NCBI GenBank assembly: GCA_036186865.1
Contig: AP025066.1
Location: 11,371,101-11,435,100, forward strand
DNA from: Eustoma russellianum
Lineage: Eukaryota; Streptophyta; Magnoliopsida; Gentianales; Gentianaceae
Direction: 5' to 3'
DNA length: 64,000 bases
Made by a program: the position numbers and the translations under genes. Positions within the stretch are counted from its first letter, which is position 1; every line of letters starts with the position of its first letter. The notes beneath the pieces are model-generated. The model was given only the letters and a program-made list of their open reading frames with translations, was not told the DNA's origin and did not search any database. Below, piece by piece: positions 32,364 through 43,694 of this stretch.

Positions 32364-32612
32364 TTACTTATCAACTTTAACTTCTCCACAATCATTTAAC
32401 CAAGTGAGCTTGTGAGGGTGTGGGTGATCAATTAAAGTTAAATCAAGTTTCCTAGCAATTTCCACACTTTCTACATTTGTACAAGATCCAGGATCAATGA
32501 TTAGTGTGTAAACCTTTCCTTTAACCATGCAATGTATGTGAAAAATGTTTTCTCTTTGTAAATCTTGTTCTTCCATTTCAACCTGAGCATTTAAGGCACG
32601 TCTTACTACCAA
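32364..32612 (-). pseudogene. Gypsy aspartic protease region
   Basis: The segment reads KVYTLIIDPGSCTNVESVEI, where gypsy proteases normally have an Asp followed by Gly/Ser/Thr and Gly. Here DPGS stands at the active site (about 32485-32497), so the residue after the catalytic Asp is changed to Pro. The flanking protease signature (SCTNV) is otherwise typical. Frame breaks separate it from gag and reverse transcriptase. Confidence 0.75.
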
Positions 32613-32739
32613 GAACTCTTTGTTTTCATATTCATTAGTTTCATCTACGACTTCCTCTCTTCATCACAAATTTGCTCAGTTTCTTCCAATTCCTCCTTAG
32701 AATAATACTAATTATACTCCTCAATAAACATAATTCATT

Positions 32740-33947
32740 TAGGGTTGGCACATTGATTTTCAAAATGACCTTTACCTAAGCATTTAAAACATTGTATATC
32801 ATGGAATCTAGTATTAGAGTTAGGAGTAGTACCTTCCACATTGGCCTTTCTTTTGTCCACGATTTGAGAGTTTTTTGTTGGACGTTTGGGAAAGCTAGGT
32901 GGTTCCTCCCTTGGATCCCACGGCTTTGACTTTGTGGTGGTCTAAAACTTGTCGTAGGCTGTATCTTGGAAAAGTTTGAAGGGTTTGGCCGAAAAGAAAG
33001 GATAGTGGTACGTACCTTCAGCTGCCTTTCTACCTTTTCTATAGTATGTACCATAGAAGTAAAGCCTGAGTAGGGTGTAAGTTCAGCTTTGCAGGTATTT
33101 CCTTGTTTAGGGCAGCCAGAAATCTTTCCATTGTGGCCTCTTCAGCTTCTTCTATGTTGGTTCTAGTAAGCAAGTGTTCTAATTCTTTGTAATACTCATC
33201 AACACTTTTGTTACCTTGAGTGAGCTGTTGCAACTTTTTGTAGACAATTCTTTCATATGATTGGGGGATGAATCTCTTCCTCATTTCTTGTTTCAGTTCT
33301 TCCCAAGTGACAATAGGTGGTTGTCTTGTCCTTCTCCTTATATTTTGTAGATGTTCCCACCAGTTTAAGGCATAATCTACAAACTCAAATGTGGCACATC
33401 GAACTTTGGCCAACTCAGAATGGTTAGTGCATGAATAGATATGATCTACCTTTAATTCCCATGGCAAATATGTTTCAGCATCCTTTTACCATGGAAGGAA
33501 GGTACATTCAGTTTGCTTGTAATAAACTCCTCTTTAGGAGGTTCATTCTTTTCATACCTAGGGTTATTATACATTTCTTCTTGAAAGTGGTCATTGTATT
33601 CAGGTGGATCATCAAATCTTTTCTCAAAGGACGGCCATCATTTGGTCCACGCCTCTTTCACACGCTCTTTGAGACTGGTTCCCTCGGCTCTCTTGGCATG
33701 TTTCACCTCCAGAGGATGTTCCTTTATTCAAGTGCATGCTTGGTTGTCCTCTCCTTTCTTGAGTTGCGCTTTCTCCCTTGCTTTGGTTGCCAGCATTGTG
33801 TTTAAGATCCTCAATGTCACTCTTCATGCATCCAAACGCATGGACCAGGCTGGACATCATTTGGTGCAATGTCTCTATAGTCATAGGACCCTGTGGCCGG
33901 GTAGGGCTAGTAGGAGGAGTTTGCTCCTTTTCGTGTGATTCAACCAT
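32740..33947 (-). pseudogene. Gypsy gag: capsid region and CCHC knuckle
   Basis: Gag builds the intracellular particle. The N-terminal frame (33947-33624) begins MVESHEKEQTPPTSPTRPQG. After a frameshift the capsid-type domain at 33467-33039 reads ALNWWEHLQ, MRKRFIPQSYER and LQQLTQGNKSVDEYYKELE, the retrotransposon gag signature. A CCHC knuckle, CFKCLGKGHFENQC, lies at 32750-32791 in yet another frame. At least three frame disruptions are present. Confidence 0.85.
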
Positions 33948-35278
33948 TGTTCCTGAAAGTTATTAATAAAGTAAAACGAACACAAAGGCAGAAGAGAGTT
34001 TGTTATGTTAGTTTCAAACAACTGTTTCCTCTCTACCTCTAGTGTATAAGTTCTCCCAATCTTTGTTTTGCTTCCTTGATAGAATCTTGGCATTGTCAAG
34101 GGAAAATATATCCAAATATCCCTTAAGTGCTTTATTTAAACAGCTACTATACAGCCTCCACTTAAGGTACAATGATTTGATACTAACATGGACTACCTAA
34201 GATTCAAGAAAATCTAGAAACCAACACGTTTGTCATAGGCTGAGTCAAGAAAAATTAAGGGTTGCTCTTGGCATTCCTTAACTTACTTTAAGGCTTATGC
34301 AACTCAAATGAATGCAATAAGTGGAGATAGATGCAACCAAGTGTTCAAGGTATAATTTTGGTTCTTCTTAGAGCAAATGTATCCGTGAGGTGTAAGGGAC
34401 CTTTTCTTTTTTTCTTTTTTTTTTATGATAATTTTGTCAAATCTTTCTTTTTGGAACTGATTTAGGAAGGAAGATCTTTCTTTTGTTTTGGATTTTTGGT
34501 ATAACTCGGTGTAATTTCAGTTTGGCCAATGATAGATAGGATTTTCTTGTTTGGTCTTCTTTTGTTTGTAAGCTTCGGATCTTGGCTCAAAGTGAACAAA
34601 ATATAGCCTTCTTTTGGAAGAAATGGTTAGGCAGCCTTCAATACTTAATATGCAATGTAAATTCACAATTACAAACAAGCTAGTATATGCAAAGTATTAA
34701 CGCAAGCTAAGAGCTTCGATTACAACAAGATGATAATAAGCATTTTATAGCTTTCTTAGCTTTGGCCTGAATATTAGTGTGGCTAAAAACAACAACTAAT
34801 CAAAGATCCTAAGTCCAAGAAAGTGTAAACATATAATAGATTTGAAATCCAACAAAACGAGCCGCATTTACCCTTCCTTCAACTTATGCCAAACGAGTTC
34901 AGCTTGCACAACTTGTATGATGCAAAGATAGAATCAAGAAAATAGATTTTGTTTTTGTTTTTGAGTTAATGACACAAATAAGAAACAATACAAGACACTT
35001 CTATAAGCTAGAAAATGAAGTCAACACTTGTTTTGGACTTTTGTAGTTGGAACAAAGAATGAATAAGAAGTGCCACTCTCGGTTTCTACTCAAAAATCAA
35101 AAACAAAAACTGTTTTTTTGATGATTTTCTTACTTAGGGAATGAGAAAACTGAATATAAGATACAAAAATGATATTCAATCCCCTTAAATGTAGATTGAA
35201 TGATACTTTAGATGACAACAAGAAGTTTGAACAAAAAAGGACATAATTTAAGGACAAGTGAGTTAAAGTGTAACCTTC
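33948..35278 (-). other. Gypsy untranslated leader
   Basis: About 1.3 kb lies between the primer site and gag. It is AT-rich, without coding signals, and I recognise no further motif in it. Confidence 0.6.
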
Positions 35279-35290
35279 ATTCTGATACCA
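35279..35290 (-). promoter_or_regulatory. Primer-binding site for initiator tRNA-Met
   Basis: On the minus strand TGGTATCAGAAT begins 2 bases after the LTR end (GTGCATCA). It matches the common plant primer site TGGTATCAGAGC at 10 of 12 positions. Confidence 0.85.
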
Positions 35291-35292
35291 CT

Positions 35293-36811
35293 TGATGCAC
35301 GTTTGAACACGAATAAGGACCTTCCTTTAACTCCAAAGACAGCCTAGAACAAGTGAGGATTGAAGCAAAATGGATCCAAATCCACCAAGCTTCTCTTCCA
35401 ATCAGTTTGCCAAACCGCAGGGTAATCAACACACTTCACAAGTGATTTCAACTCATTTAGGCAAGATAACCCTCCTAAATGATATCCCTCTCAAGTATCT
35501 GAAACATACAATTAAGATTATTCAAGTCTTAAAAGGAATCAAACCTTGATTCAAAGGAAAGCAAGACAATGTCTTGAAGAGAACAAGCTTTCGGCTGAAG
35601 TGTTTGTATTTCAGAATTGGTTAAGTTTTTACAAGGAAAGATGAGCTGTTTATAGGCTAAATCTAAGTTAGAAAATAATATATGAACCTAACTAATAGAC
35701 AATGAATTTCAGAATTGGTTAAGTTTTTACAAGGAAAGATGAGCTGTTTATAGGCTAAATCTAAGTTAAAAAATAATATATGAACCTAACTAATAGACAA
35801 TGAAATCAAAGGCTGAAAAGTGAAGCTTGAACAAGGTTACAAGGGAAAGAAAATTCAGTTTTCTGGCAGAATGTACATCTGCTGGGAATGTTTTTTGCAA
35901 GTTGTCTTGAACTCTTTCTTCTCATTGGACAAACTAAATCTCTGTCTTTTGACATTCCTTGCAAGCATCTTGACGCCTTCCCTTTGATTGGTTGAGTTTT
36001 GAGGCTGATTTGCAAGTGGGTCAAGTTGTGTGTGTTCAGCACACGGCAAACTGTTTCACGTTATTTGGATTCCTTCCAATCATATTTAGCCAATCTTGTC
36101 TCCTTAATATTGTAGATAATTAAAAGAAATTTAACTTTAGTTTTTGAATCATTTGATTTGGAGTTGGGAGAAAGGAGAGATAACGTGTTGAATGCCAGCT
36201 GCTTCCGGATGGTCGTTCAAGCAGGCAGCTGATCAGCAGCTTCATCTTCCTTGCGACGTTTGAGCTTGATAAACTTATTTGCTGAAGATGTGCTGAAAAG
36301 AAAAGTTGTAGCTTGATCTCTTATGTTGAATCTCCGATTGGAATTAGGTCAATTGTAGTTGGGGTTGTAGAGATATGGCTGAAAATCATCAGTGTATCAT
36401 GCTGCTTGTCAATCTCAGCTCAGCTTTATGTTTGAACTTGTCTTGTCTTCAGTCACTCTTTCTTGACCTAATAACCGTTCAAACACATACAAAACAGAAT
36501 ATAAAAAATACTAGGATGTATCTGGATTGTATTACAACACGTCATTAAGAAAAGAAAGCTAACTAGAAGGAAATGTAAACATCACTCTTAAGTCTGCTAA
36601 TATATTAGACTTTGTACATGAACTTATCAAGGCTTGCACTAAATGGATCCAATAGACGTTTTCTTCACTTGGTTCATCCTCCACATGTTTATACAGAAAT
36701 ATGCCCACCTCATGTATCAGTTTCCTTGCCATGCTTCTTGTTAGGGGACCCTTGTCTTGTATTGGTGTAGTATTACGTGTGGACTGCTCTTGGCTTGGAT
36801 GTGCCTCATCA
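35293..36811 (-). repeat. 5' LTR of the gypsy element
   Basis: It is 1519 bp, with the same TG/CA ends as the 499-1936 copy and collinear over its whole length. It carries a 98-bp tandem duplication (units about 35608-35705 and 35706-35803) that includes the TATA-like CTATAAACAG, so the core promoter is doubled. The visible base differences from the 3' LTR show that the insertion is not recent. Confidence 0.9.
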
Positions 36812-36816
36812 CTGGA
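36812..36816. repeat. Right target-site duplication (CTGGA) of the gypsy element
   Basis: Identical to 494-498. Confidence 0.9.
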
Positions 36817-37256
36817 GCCTCTCATTTGCTCGAAATTTATCCTGTCCCAATTGATGTCGTAAGATTATTCCTTGTCTTAAGTGGATAAATACCAGTAGCC
36901 AAATGTCGTGAGTGAGTTTGTAATTGTCAGTTGAAAAGGGGGAAAATCAAAGAGTTGAAATCGACATATCCTGAGCATCCTATTGACGAGGAATTATAGT
37001 TTGGCCAGGGGAATAAGGCAGGGATGAGTTTTTGGAGTCTTTGAGTTCCTATCAGTATCACTTTAGATACAACAAGCTCCTCTTTCTCAACCGTCACCCT
37101 GATTACATTAAATTGGGATGAAAAGCTTCATATGACCCTTTATTTGTTTATTTACCAATAACCTCTTCTTTATTTGTTTTGTTACCAAATATTTAACTGG
37201 AAAAAAATTGACTTTGCTACTCTGACAAACAAAAAAGTGCTACTCCAAGTATATGA
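36817..37256. other. Unique flank between two LTR elements
   Basis: About 440 bp with no gene or repeat that I recognise. It is the continuation of the original host sequence from 1-498 and ends at the start of the next LTR. Confidence 0.5.
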
Positions 37257-37514
37257 TGTTACCCTCGAAATTTTTGGACTAGCCGTTACGCTTCAATTTA
37301 AAACTAGAATACTCGTTGGGTATAATGACCTTTCAAAATTAAAATTAACCATAGCAAATCATTTATGTCCAAGTGACTTCATAATTATATATGGATGTCA
37401 AATAGATATAAGGTATGAATACGGGCTGGGCACAAAAAGAAATGCGAATAAATAAAATGCATAAATATTCAAAAGGGTGTCGTAGGATAAAGACGAATTA
37501 ATAAAAAAAATAAA

Positions 37515-37517
<3 letters not shown>

Positions 37518-37559
<42 letters not shown>
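37518..37559. repeat. TA microsatellite
   Basis: About 20 TA units within the second solo LTR. Confidence 0.95.
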
Positions 37560-37562
<3 letters not shown>

Positions 37563-38311
37563 AAAATGAATGACATGTAATTGATGATATTAAGGATAAG
37601 CATAATGAAATTTTAAAAAAAAGTAAAATAAAGCTGTGATTATGGGGGGTAACCGTTCCTCCAAAATTTTATCACGACAGGATATTAAATTGGCAAGGGG
37701 ACGGGTTAGCAAGTTAAGGAAAGGGAGAGTAAAATGAAGAAAAAAAAAGAGAGAGAAGCAGCAGCTTTGAGAGAGGACGCAACAGAAGGAAGAAAGAGGG
37801 GAAGAGAGAAAAAGAGAAGGAGAAGAGAAGAAAGATAAGAGGGAAAAGTGAGAAGAAGAAGAGAAGGAAAGGGGAAAGCCATGTGTCTCAATATTCTAGC
37901 TAGTCCGTATATTTGTGTAATTCGTCAACAATCAGTCAGATTCTCCTTTTTTCCTCCAATTGGAACAATTCAAGCAAGCTTTAGTGATAGATTTATGTGT
38001 TTTATTGTTGTTGTAATTGTTGTAATTCATAGCATGTTATTAATCTGTGAATGGCATGTGTTTTGGGGATTGTTGAATGAGTGGTATTATTCTGTGTGCA
38101 TTTGATTTCATGTTAGGATTGAATTTGATATCAAAATGACACCATTTCTGCATGACTAGGGCTTTTTAGCTTTGTTTTGGCCATAGAATAGGTCCCTATA
38201 GACTAGAAATAGATGGAAATATAGATCGGAGTTGAAAAACGGGCGCCGAAGGCTACGCGCCGCTGGAAGGGCCGCACATCGGCACACACGCGCCTTCCAA
38301 GTGCCGTTGTG

Positions 38312-38560
38312 CATTTATATATAAAAGAGACTGGCGGGCCGGACCAGGGCAGACAAACCAGGCCAATAACGGGCCCGCTGAAACCAGGGCGTGGCCCATT
38401 TACAAAGAGTAATTAAAAATAATTAAATAATCTACTGAGCCGACCGTGGGCCAGGCCGAACGGCCAACGAACCGGGCCCCAGCTGGCTGGCCCAATTGAC
38501 TGAAACTATAAAAAGGGAGAGGACCTGGCGGGCCGGACCATAGCAGGCCGGGCCGAGAGG
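38312..38560 (+). promoter_or_regulatory. Duplicated TATA plus GGCGGGCCGGACC promoter module
   Basis: TATATATAAAAGAGA (38315-38329) followed by CTGGCGGGCCGGACC recurs about 190 bp later as CTATAAAAAGGGAGAGG (38506-38522) followed by CTGGCGGGCCGGACC. The zone is rich in CpG and GGCC in otherwise AT-rich DNA. It is the likely promoter of the LTR. Confidence 0.6.
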
Positions 38561-39054
38561 CAGCCAGATCAGAAGCCTGTCTGGCAAGAGATAAAATTTA
38601 TAATAAATATATTTATTGAATTTCTGGATTTTTGTAAATGTTATTTAATTGAAAAAATAGTAGAAATTATAGAAAATGTAAATAAATACCAGAAAATTAT
38701 AAATAAATTTCAGAAATTATAAAATACTGAAATTAAAGTATTTTCATCTAAATTCTAATTTTTGATTAACTTATTAAAGTAATTAAGAAATAAATAGAGA
38801 AAAATAAGAAAAATAGTAGAAATTATCAGAAAAATTTGTACGAGCCGAGAAAAATGTGTTTGATGCCGGACCACGTCTGGTCAATATTCGGACAGTAAAT
38901 AGACCTAGAGTAGAGTGCCGAAGCATGGTGAGGATGGGCCAGAAGTCTTCAGGCAATCTTGTTTTTACATTCATGGTACGTGCATTGTATTTATGGTGGG
39001 TCATGATGTACGGGTCACGGACACTCAGTATGGTGCACGGTGACGGGTGGCACG

Positions 39055-39410
39055 TGTTGAGAAAGAGAGTTTGAGTGATTCACAAAATGCATGATTTAAA
39101 TAACACGTGTTTAAGAAATGCATGACACAATTTATTACTTGACACGGTTTTGTGACAAACTTGCCTTATATACTTTATATATAATGTTGCCGTACTAATG
39201 AGCCATGAAGCTTTAAAGCTTACATCAAGTGACAGATATTTGTTGTGTTCGAACTATTTTCAGGTGCCACCATTAATGAACTAAACTAGTTCATTAAGTG
39301 AAGTACTTAGTTAAATGAACTAAGTAGTTCATTAAATGGAGATATATTTGCAGAAGGCATGATGGCAACAAATTAAAAAATGGAAAGTCTCCTTAAACCT
39401 CATTCACACG

Positions 39411-39448
<38 letters not shown>

Positions 39449-41408
39449 GATTTTTTAAAAGGCACAATACACATATATTCCAACGTACTACCGACACGTT
39501 ATATATATTACGAACGTACGTCAACGCCACACCACTATACTTACCTTATATTTATGAGTATATTCAGGTCTTATATCATATGATATAATTCACGGTGATG
39601 ACAAAATTATTACGACACGTTACAAGGTTATAAATCGAAAATTGCCATATCAGGTGACTACCGAAACTTCGTCAACGTGTCACGTACTTGTCATATATAG
39701 ATGGCCAGCCCCTGCACTTCAAAAATGGCCACAAATTTCGTGGCTAACATGTTATACTCAGCCATAGAATCATTCCACGTTGGTACACACAAATCACCCT
39801 CAATTAAGGTCAAATTGTGGAGATTCCAAATTCATATTTTGAGCACATGTAGGCGCCATTTGTCTCAGCCATTAAGAGCTAGATATTCAATTTATTTTAT
39901 GTATATTATGTCTGACATAATATATATAACATGTGCAAAAAGTTTTAATTTAATCGAAGAAAAATCGTGTAACCGACAAAAGTCGAAAATTCGATTTTCT
40001 ACGAACATGACACATGGAACGTTTTTGGCATGACATGTAACATGTATCTGAACACTTTTTACATATTCAATACATACTAAAGCGTTCTAGAATATTCAAA
40101 TTAGGGCTGATTGGAATATACCATATGTGTATAATTATTGTGCACTATTTTAAAAAAGCTTACAAAAATAAAATTCAGCACATGGCCAATCCTACTTCAC
40201 ACGCCTAATGCAGCTTGGTGGAGCCTATGTGGAGCTTAGTTGGCATCTTGATTGGTGAAGAATGGACTACACAAGGTTAATGACTTATTGGAGGGAGCTA
40301 CAAAAGGTAATATTTCAAACTATGTTACAAATGTAACACATGCTGAAAATTCAGCATGTGAGACATTAAGTGGCCGAATTTTTGTCTCTATATTGTGACT
40401 AATTTGCTTCCCAATATTCAAGGGATTAATGTGTAGTAATATGGAAACATTTTAAAGTCTTGAGATGATTTAGCACATGCTGAAAATTTCAGCATGTGAG
40501 ACAATGTGAGTGGCGATTTCTATGGTTTAATCGAGATCAATTTTCTTTCCAAATTAGTTGGGATTAATTGTATGATATTTGGTAAGGTGTGTACTACTAT
40601 ATTGGCACATATTTTGAATGATATTCTCAGATTTTTACAGTCATCAAGTGATGACAAATCTCATCCAATCAAGAGTGCCAAGTAAGCAAGGCCAAGACGA
40701 TCATCCAGTTAAGTTGTACCAAGTATAAAATTCTCCGTGTTATTACTTTCAGCACTTTACTTTCAGTTTCCAACACTTTGTATCATTTTTATTGCATTAG
40801 TAAAAATATCAAACGACTTTCAAAAATTACCAAACTTTGCATAAACATAGCCACATCTCTTAAGTTTCATCTGGCGCAAGGTTCAACCTATTTGGATAAG
40901 TATATGTCAATCAAACGTCAATATTTCTGAGACTAGTGCAATCTGATTTTCAGACTTGCAAAGGTTGAGAACGTGAACGTATTTGACATACTTTCCAAAG
41001 GAATTTTTCAAAACTGTTTCAATCCATTTAAATACATATAGTAAGGGGTTTGTCATTAAATTTTCAGACCATTTGGCGCTACATATTAATTGGAATAAAA
41101 TTTTCAAATCAGACTACTGTTTCTGGCAGATTTGCGCAATCTGACAACCAACGATTTTTCAAAGGGTTAAAAGTTGAATTTTGATCTGAAATTTTTAGGA
41201 GATACTCAGAACATATGAGACAAAAATCTCTCCAAATTTCATAATTGTTGAAGTCTTGTAACCTAGTTTTTCAAACGTTGCAAAACAGGACCTTAAAACA
41301 GAAACTGTTTTTAGAAGTTGGGTTTTTGGGTCAAAACATTTTAAAAACCAAATTTTCCGCACCCACTATTCAATCTCCCCCTTCTAGTGGTGCCTTACAG
41401 GTCCTACA
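39055..41408 (+). repeat. 5' LTR of gag-only element 1
   Basis: 2354 bp. It is shorter than its 3' partner because about 485 bp are missing at about 40724, between short AGTA repeats. It contains inverted repeats of TAATGAACTA/TAGTTCATTA type near 39274-39340 and two palindromic CACATGCTGAA boxes (40337-40360, 40474-40498). A short TA microsatellite is at 39411-39440. Confidence 0.88.
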
Positions 41409-41421
41409 AGTGATATCATAG
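41409..41421 (+). promoter_or_regulatory. Primer-binding site of gag-only element 1
   Basis: AGTGATATCATAG directly follows the LTR. It is a mutated form of the tRNA-Met site that is better kept in element 2 (GTGGTATCAGAG, 53019-53030). Confidence 0.75.
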
Positions 41422-41464
41422 TGCAGGCACACTCACAACAAGAAGATCCAACGATCTAAGTGAG

Positions 41465-43391
41465 ATGGCAACCACTAGCTTCAAAACCAAACAAGAAGGT
41501 ATGTCGAGTCAAAGGCCTCCTTCTTTTGATGGTGAGTCCTTTATTCAATGGAAACATAGAATGAAATTTTTTCTTATGGCTATTGAAATTGATATATGGT
41601 CTATTATAGAAGACGGTTCATTCGTTCCTTCTAAACTATCTACTGTAGATGGTGTCACACTAGAGGCTGTAAAACCAAAACAAGAATACACTAGTGATGG
41701 CAAAAAGAGACTAAGTATGAATGCTAGAGCCATGCATTTACTGTTAAACGGACTAAGCAAAAGTGAATCTACTTACGTATCTAGTTGCTCTAGTGCCCAA
41801 GAGATGTGGAAAATTCTTGAGATGAAACATGAAGGGACTATCCAAGTAAAGGAGTCTAAGATTAATATGCTTATGTCCACACTTGAGTCTTTTAAATTAT
41901 TTCCAAATGAATCTATTGTTGATATGGATCTAAGATTGACTAACATTTACAGTTGTCTTGAGTCTCTTGAAAAGGTATTCTCTTCGCAGGAGAAGGTGCA
42001 AGAAGTGCTAAGAAGTCTCCCATTCGAATGGGATTCAAAAGTCACTGCAATCGAAGAAAGTAAGGATACTAAATCGATAAAAATGGAGGAGTTGATCGGA
42101 TCATTAAAGGCATATGAAAACAAAATCACTTCAAGAAATTCTGAATCTATTTCTAAAAATGATAAGGCTAAAGTGTTTAAATCAAATGAATACTACTCTA
42201 CCTCTTATGATCGCATAGATGATAGTGACATAGATTCCGATGATGAAGATTTAATCACGATGACTAAAAGATTAAGGAAGATTTTGAGAAAATCGATTAA
42301 AAACAAACATAAGCCTACTTCATCTAAGGATCATATAAATAAAAATAATAAAGACGTAAAGTGCTATGAATACGGGGAACTTGGACACATGTCATATGAC
42401 TGCCCGAACAAGGACAAACAAACGAACAAATACCTTGACAAGGATCGGATTAAAACTAGACTCGTCTTAGAACCTAAACAAAAGAGAAGAGCCTTCAAAC
42501 CCTCCACTTGGAGTGATTCATCCGACTCTGAGACTAACGATACGGAAGAACAAAAGGCACAAGTATGTTTTACATCTAAGGCATCAAATGAGGTATCTTC
42601 TGATTATGAATCTTCTTATGATGATTTATTTAGACAATATTTAGAGTTGCAAAAGTTCTCAAAGACTCTTGCAAAAGAAAAGGAACGATTAATTGAAGAC
42701 AAGAAATTGTTAGAATCTTCTAACACGAACCTTGTTTCTCAATTAAACGATTCAAAAGAAGAGTCGTCTTGCATAATCAATGCATTAAAATCGGAGGTCA
42801 CATCATTAACGCAACAAAACAATGAAATAAAATCCGAGATTTCAAATTTGAAATTAAAGAATATAGATCTAAAAAAATGGTGAAACAATTTGACACAGGT
42901 AAAAACATGCTAGATCGCATCATTTCTTCACAAAAGAATGATGCCGACAAAACTGGATTAGGATACATTGAGAAAAATGAGAAGTTAAATAAATCAACCA
43001 AATTCATTCCATCTAAGAAAATAGATGCATCTAAGATATATGTGGCGCCTAAGAAGATGCCTAAATCCCTCCTATGTCATTTCAACGTGCTTCATTTTCA
43101 TATCATATGAGATATAATTTTGCACCGTACAAATATGAAAACAAGCCATTGATGCATATGAGAAATCCATATCATAAAAATGCATCTAGATCATGCCCTG
43201 TGCATGCAAACCGAAATGCTTATAAAAAACAAAGATCATACTATGTGCATGATGGCATTCTCGGCCAAAAGCCAAACGGATTTGCACCGAAAGTCTATTA
43301 TATTGCATCTTCATCTCCTTTCTCACCTTTTGGAAAACCTAGAAAGGTCACCCAAATTTGGGTACCAAAAGGGATATTTGCAAAGGGTTGA
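41465..43391 (+). pseudogene. Gag of element 1: UBN2-type capsid, zinc knuckle, coiled coil
   Basis: The first frame is open from 41465 to 42883 (472 codons). Residues about 10-60 carry the copia gag N-terminal signature (FDGESFIQWKHRMKFFLMAI). Residues about 80-215 form the UBN2-type capsid domain (MHLLLNGLSKSE, MWKILEMKHEG). A zinc knuckle at 300-313 reads CYEYGELGHMSYDC, with the second Cys replaced by Tyr. A predicted coiled coil covers about 395-470. Loss of one A in an A run near 42872-42878 shifts the frame. The remainder continues in 42877-43110 (DKTGLGYIEKN) and 43074-43391 (KVTQIWVPKGIF then stop). DKTGLGY and WVPKG are typical of Sirevirus-like gag. No protease follows. Confidence 0.85.
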
Positions 43392-43694
43392 ATAAATAAC
43401 CCTTAAGAACGCACTTTTGATATTATTGCACAATACACTTGAAATGCATGATTTTTGTTGTTATACAAATTGCTATTTCTTTCTTGCATGAACTTTTGAC
43501 TTTGTTTACATAATAATGGGGGAGAGAGTGCATGATTTAAGGGGGAGAGAAGAGATACGAGAGTGATTGATTGCACAAATCAAGGGGGAGAGAATTCAAA
43601 ATTCAAAATTTGAATTTGTACACGATTGGAGGGGGAACGGTTAAATTTAAATCATGAACTAAGGTTATTTTGTAAATCCTAAAAAGGGAGAGAT
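43392..43694 (+). promoter_or_regulatory. Multiple purine tracts before the 3' LTR of element 1
   Basis: AAGGGGGAGAGA-type tracts occur near 43520, 43539, 43583, 43628 and 43683, the last one touching the LTR. An AATTCAAAATT/AATTTGAATT inverted repeat lies among them (43592-43617). Sireviruses are known for clustered purine tracts here. Confidence 0.78.

Larger units (their letters stand above)
499..36811 (-). mobile_element. Ty3/gypsy LTR retrotransposon, degraded and split by nested insertions
   Basis: The element is read on the minus strand. In order it has a 5' LTR (36811 to 35293), a tRNA-Met primer site (35279-35290), a long leader, gag, protease, reverse transcriptase and the start of RNase H up to 30709, the rest of RNase H and integrase from 3522 to 1971, a purine tract and a 3' LTR (1936 to 499). 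The CTGGA duplications at both outer ends match. About 27.2 kb of later DNA (3523-30700) interrupts it, so its own length is about 9 kb. Frameshifts and stops occur in gag, protease, reverse transcriptase and RNase H, so it is dead. The integrase-domain and C-terminal wording suggests a chromovirus-type lineage, but I did not confirm a chromodomain. Confidence 0.92.
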
